Shown here in pieces: positions 53,803-56,452 of a stretch of 56,452 bases of DNA. Numbering within the stretch: the stretch's first letter is position 1; the number at the start of each line of letters is the position of its first letter. The notes under the pieces were generated by a model. That model did not search any database. It saw only the letters and a program-made list of their open reading frames with translations, and was not told the origin of the DNA. The stretch lies in NCBI GenBank assembly GCA_040877445.1, contig JBBDNT010000301.1, positions 1-56,452 on the forward strand, read 5' to 3'. Both the position numbers and the translations under genes were made by a program. Source of the DNA: JBBDNT01 sp040877445. Lineage in GTDB: Bacteria > Planctomycetota > Planctomycetia > Planctomycetales > Planctomycetaceae.

Positions 53803-53986
53803 CGCACTTCCTTCCAGGCGCTGAGAGAGTCGCTCTCCGCGATATCGGAACCGGCAGGCAAATGCATCGGTCGTCGTCGATGCATGTTAGCAGCGCGGAT
53901 GGGCGCTCGCCACGCTCCGCGCCGATTCGACGATCCCGACATTCGGATTTCGTATCACTTGATCGGGGTGGCGCGGCGCACGGGCG

Positions 53987-54060
53987 GTAGCGGAATTCGC
54001 AAGAATTCCGGCGATGTCGCAGTTGCTGGCCCATGTCGGAACTCTTGCGAATTCCGCTAC
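53987..54060. repeat. Family B inverted palindrome pair
   Basis: The left arm (53987-54010) starts GTAGCGGAATTCGCAAGAAT. The right arm (54038-54060) is GGAACTCTTGCGAATTCCGC plus TAC. The two are inverted relatives and match the pair at 47957-48023. The pair lies between the divergently placed DUF1501 and Sm-like genes. Confidence 0.75.
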
Positions 54061-54089
54061 GACAGATCCGACGATCCCCGCTTCGGCAT

Positions 54090-54368
54090 TCAATCGACCA
54101 CGTCCGCGAGGGCCGAGAGGCCGACCACCTCGTCGCGGCGGACGACGACGCGGCGGCGATTGGCGCGGATCCCGTGCCGCCGGGCCTCGAGCACGTACCG
54201 CTCGCGGTTCGTCTGCGTGTCGCGGAGGTCGTGGACGTCGGCCTCTTCGAGAACCAGCGCGTCGCGGTCGATCGCGACGAGCGTTCCGAGAAACACGTAC
54301 TGGCTCGTCACGTCGAGTACGACCTCGCGGCCGAGGAATTGCGTGAAGATGTCGTCGGAATCGTGCAT
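54090..54368 (-). CDS. Small Sm-like beta-barrel protein
   Basis: ATG 54368 is chosen over the ATG 21 codons upstream, which translates a low-complexity leader. 92 residues. The pattern DDIFTQFLGREVVLDVTSQY, VFLGTLVAIDRDALVLEEAD and VHDLRDTQTNRERYVLEA has the five-strand rhythm of an Sm/Hfq-type fold with the 'G-x-L' turn between strands 2 and 3. It ends VVVRRDEVVGLSAL. RNA binding or oligomerisation is possible but not shown by a motif. It is divergent from the secreted protein gene. Confidence 0.6.
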   Translation of the reverse strand: MHDSDDIFTQFLGREVVLDVTSQYVFLGTLVAIDRDALVLEEADVHDLRDTQTNRERYVLEARRHGIRANRRRVVVRRDEVVGLSALADVVD

Positions 54369-54466
54369 GGGAACTCGGATTGACCGGCGGAGCGGCCCCG
54401 GCGTACCCTCCCCGCCCGAACCTCGGAACATTCCTCTCGACCGCGTCGATCAATGGAGCCTCTCCA

Positions 54467-56365
54467 ATGATGACGAATTCTTCCACGCACGCCAATGGAC
54501 GGATTCCGCGACGAAGCCGTCCGTCGGCGGATGAGGCGTGCCTTCACGATACGGCGACCAGCGCGCTCCCCCTCGCCCCCTTGGGGGGAGAGGGTCGGGG
54601 AGCGGGGACAATCGCGGCAGCCGTTTCCCGATTCGCGACGTCTCGCATTGAAGCGGAATGGGGTAACGAGTCGGTCCAGACGCAGGCCGTGTCCCATGCT
54701 CCCCCTCACCCTAACCCTCTCCCCCGCAAAGCCGGGGGAGAGGGGACCGAAGACCGGCGGCTGCCGGGTCGGAATCGAATCCGCATCGCGCCGCTCTCTT
54801 GGACGCTCGCGCCGCTAGGGATTGCTGCGCTGGCCCTCGTCGTCACGGCGGCGCTCGCCCAAGTGGAATCGGAACCGTCGGCGGGAGCGACGAGCGCCCT
54901 CGTGATGGTGGACGGGCGGCTGATCGAAGGGCGGATCGAACGCACCAACGAAGGCTACATGGTGCACCAGCCCGGTTCGAAATTCCTGCTGCTCTCATCG
55001 CATGTGCGGGTTCACGGGAAGGATCGCCGCGACGCCTATCTCAAGCTGCGGCGGACCTACCCGCTGGGCCGTCCCGATCCGCACGTGGAACTCGCGCGGT
55101 GGTGCGTCGCCCACGGGCTGCTGGACGACGCCCGGCGCGAGCTCCGCGAGGCGCTGCGTCTGGCCCCCAACCACGCCGCCGCCCGCGCATTGTTCGACGA
55201 TCTCCGCGCCGTCGCGCCGGACGAGCGCGGCGGCGCGCGCGATCGACCGGCGGACGTCGCGAGCGAGTCCCCGCCATCCGAAAACGGCGGCATCGGTCTT
55301 GCTTCGGCTTTCACGCCGGCGAGCATCGCCCCGGGACACGCGCTTCCCGCCGTCGAGCCGCTCGACAGCCGCGTGCTGGTGACCCTTGAAGGGCGAATCG
55401 TCGAGGGGCGGATCACCCGCAACGCGGGGGGCTATCAGATCGAGCGGACCGGCGCGCGGTTCGTCATTCCCGACGCGCAGGTCCGCGTCGAAGCCGCCGA
55501 TCGGAGCGAGGCGTTCGACAAGATTCGAAGCACGCTGCCTCCCGGACGACCCGAGCCGCACGTCGCGCTGGCCCGCTGGTGCATCGGACACCAGATGCGG
55601 GATGAAGCCCGCGTCGCGCTGCTGCACGCGCTGCGGCTCGATCCGGCGAACGCCGACGCGCGTTCGACGCTGAAGCGGCTTGAAGAGTCGAACGATCCGC
55701 GGAACGCGGCCCATCTCGAGCGCCCCGCCGCGCCGCCGCGCACCGCGGACGGGTTCGATCCGCCGGCCGCCGTCTCGCTGGCGGGACTCACTCCCGAGAC
55801 CGCCGAGGAGTTCGTGGTCCGCGTGCAGCCGCTGTTGATGAACAAGTGCGGGAACGCCGCGTGTCACGGCAGCGTCTCCGACCAGGCATTTCGACTCGAA
55901 ATGGTGCGTCCCGGACGAGGGGCGCATCGCGCGGCGTCGGAGCGGAACCTGGCGGCGGTGCTCCGCCGCATCGATCGCGAGCGGCCCGAGCGGAGCACGC
56001 TGTTGACCGCTCCCGAGGACGCCCACGACCGCGGGCGACCGGTGTTCCGCGACCACAACGCGCCGGCGCAGCGGGAGGTTCTTTCCGAATGGGTGCGGAA
56101 GATCGCGGCCGACATGCCGGAGACGCCGACGACCTCGCAACCCGTCGCGGCGCGGCCGGCGGCGGAAACGCGCAGTCCGACGAAACCATCGGCGATCGCG
56201 ACCGCTCCCCCGCGTGGAGTGCCGGCACGTCCCACGAGTCCCCGCGCGGCGAACTCGACTTCGCTGACGGACGCGGACGAGAAGTTCCTCGAGGACATCC
56301 TGCGGGAAGAACGCCCCGACGCGTTCGATCCCGAAGAGTTCAACCGGCTTCATCGCACCCCGTAG
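54467..56365 (+). CDS. Secreted protein with duplicated domain and cytochrome-c-like Cys/His motif
   Basis: The start is uncertain: ATG 54467 is used here, and GTG 54689 is possible. Between them lie two palindromic arms read in frame (ALPLAPLGGEGRG, PHPNPLPRKAGGEG). A membrane segment TLAPLGIAALALVVTAALAQ follows near residues 110-130. Two similar ~100-residue domains come next, near 147 and 304 (VDGRLIEGRIERTNEGYMVH and LEGRIVEGRITRNAGGYQIE; GRPDPHVELARWCVAHGLLD and GRPEPHVALARWCIGHQMRD). At about residue 461 VQPLLMNKCGNAACHGSVSD contains a C-x4-C-H motif. Similar stretches occur in planctomycete proteins with cytochrome-c-like domains. The Pro/Thr-rich tail ends EEFNRLHRTP. The function is unknown. 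Confidence 0.7.
   Translation: MMTNSSTHANGRIPRRSRPSADEACLHDTATSALPLAPLGGEGRGAGTIAAAVSRFATSRIEAEWGNESVQTQAVSHAPPHPNPLPRKAGGEGTEDRRLPGRNRIRIAPLSWTLAPLGIAALALVVTAALAQVESEPSAGATSALVMVDGRLIEGRIERTNEGYMVHQPGSKFLLLSSHVRVHGKDRRDAYLKLRRTYPLGRPDPHVELARWCVAHGLLDDARRELREALRLAPNHAAARALFDDLRAVAPDERGGARDRPADVASESPPSENGGIGLASAFTPASIAPGHALPAVEPLDSRVLVTLEGRIVEGRITRNAGGYQIERTGARFVIPDAQVRVEAADRSEAFDKIRSTLPPGRPEPHVALARWCIGHQMRDEARVALLHALRLDPANADARSTLKRLEESNDPRNAAHLERPAAPPRTADGFDPPAAVSLAGLTPETAEEFVVRVQPLLMNKCGNAACHGSVSDQAFRLEMVRPGRGAHRAASERNLAAVLRRIDRERPERSTLLTAPEDAHDRGRPVFRDHNAPAQREVLSEWVRKIAADMPETPTTSQPVAARPAAETRSPTKPSAIATAPPRGVPARPTSPRAANSTSLTDADEKFLEDILREERPDAFDPEEFNRLHRTP
54564..54746. repeat. Family H inverted palindrome pair inside a coding frame
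   Basis: The arms at 54564-54606 (GCTCCCCCTCGCCCCCTTGG onward) and 54699-54746 (CCCTCTCCCCCG, loop, CGGGGGAGAGGGG) are inverted relatives of the widespread CCCTCTCCCC-type intergenic repeat. Both are open in the frame of the downstream secreted protein. Confidence 0.7.
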
Positions 56366-56399
56366 TACCGCTTCAGGCTTGAACTTGGCGGTTGAATCC

Positions 56400-56452
56400 G
56401 TGGTAAGACGGATTGGCGGCACCCATGCGATCAAGCCTCACTGGCGTGTCGG
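56400..56452. repeat. Possible family A arm at window end
   Basis: The sequence begins GTGGTAAGACGGATTGGCGG, similar to the 47228 arm (GTGTAAGACGGATTGG). The rest is cut by the window edge. Confidence 0.4.

Overview
This is high-GC DNA from a member of the Planctomycetota, probably an environmental or metagenome assembly because a 10-N scaffold gap interrupts one gene. The lineage call rests on gene content: a DUF1501 protein with a Tat signal, PQQ-type beta-propeller proteins, a DUF6807 (PmoA) protein, a BFN-domain protein, very large secreted proteins of unknown function, ECF-type sigma factors and tandem amidohydrolases. There is no rRNA operon, CRISPR array, prophage or recognisable transposase. 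One tRNA-like gene, tRNA-Ile(GAT), is present and has an imperfect acceptor stem.

Layout. 1-986: N-terminus of an FtsK-type DNA translocase (minus). 1.2-1.6 kb: nested inverted repeats. 1.7-8.5 kb: BFN-domain protein, a secreted acetylxylan-esterase-like hydrolase, an acyl-ACP desaturase with an assembly gap, and a PQQ-propeller protein. 8.7-14.2 kb: a 1,500-residue protein with three amidohydrolase modules, then RNase HI and IF-1. 14.6-20.9 kb: OprP/O-like porin, a second outer-membrane-type protein, a stand-alone GlmU-type uridylyltransferase, a DUF6807 protein, a lipoprotein hydrolase and a small exported protein. 21.1-30.0 kb: MBL-fold hydrolase, Rieske plus G3E GTPase pair, YfhO-like membrane protein, small exported protein, DNA polymerase III delta, a degenerate phosphohexomutase and UppP. 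30.1-39.9 kb: two translationally coupled giant envelope proteins (about 1,201 and 2,084 residues) built from three similar modules. 40.0-42.4 kb: a PQQ-protein remnant, an ECF-like sigma factor, and a SigZ-like sigma factor coupled to an ArsI-like protein. 42.8-44.3 kb: Cys-rich lipoprotein, a strong bidirectional terminator and a slipin. 44.9 kb: tRNA-Ile. 45.4-51.9 kb: an export locus of Cys-rich secreted protein, permease, lipoprotein, HlyD adaptor, ATPase and second permease. 52-56.4 kb: small hypothetical protein, DUF1501, Sm-like protein, and a secreted protein with a cytochrome-c-like Cys/His motif.

A recurring non-coding feature is a set of at least eight families of short palindromes. 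Nearly all occur as inverted pairs about 30-360 nt apart, an architecture like REP doublets (REPINs). Several arms run into flanking genes and supply their stop codons, and one pair lies within an open reading frame. No REP-associated transposase (RAYT) lies in the window.

The best candidates for something undescribed are the 10-kb giant-protein locus, the repeat-flanked export block with its Cys-rich leader, the phosphohexomutase-like protein with altered active-site loops, and the diversity of REPIN-like elements. All functional statements come from reading motifs by eye. No database search or alignment was run.
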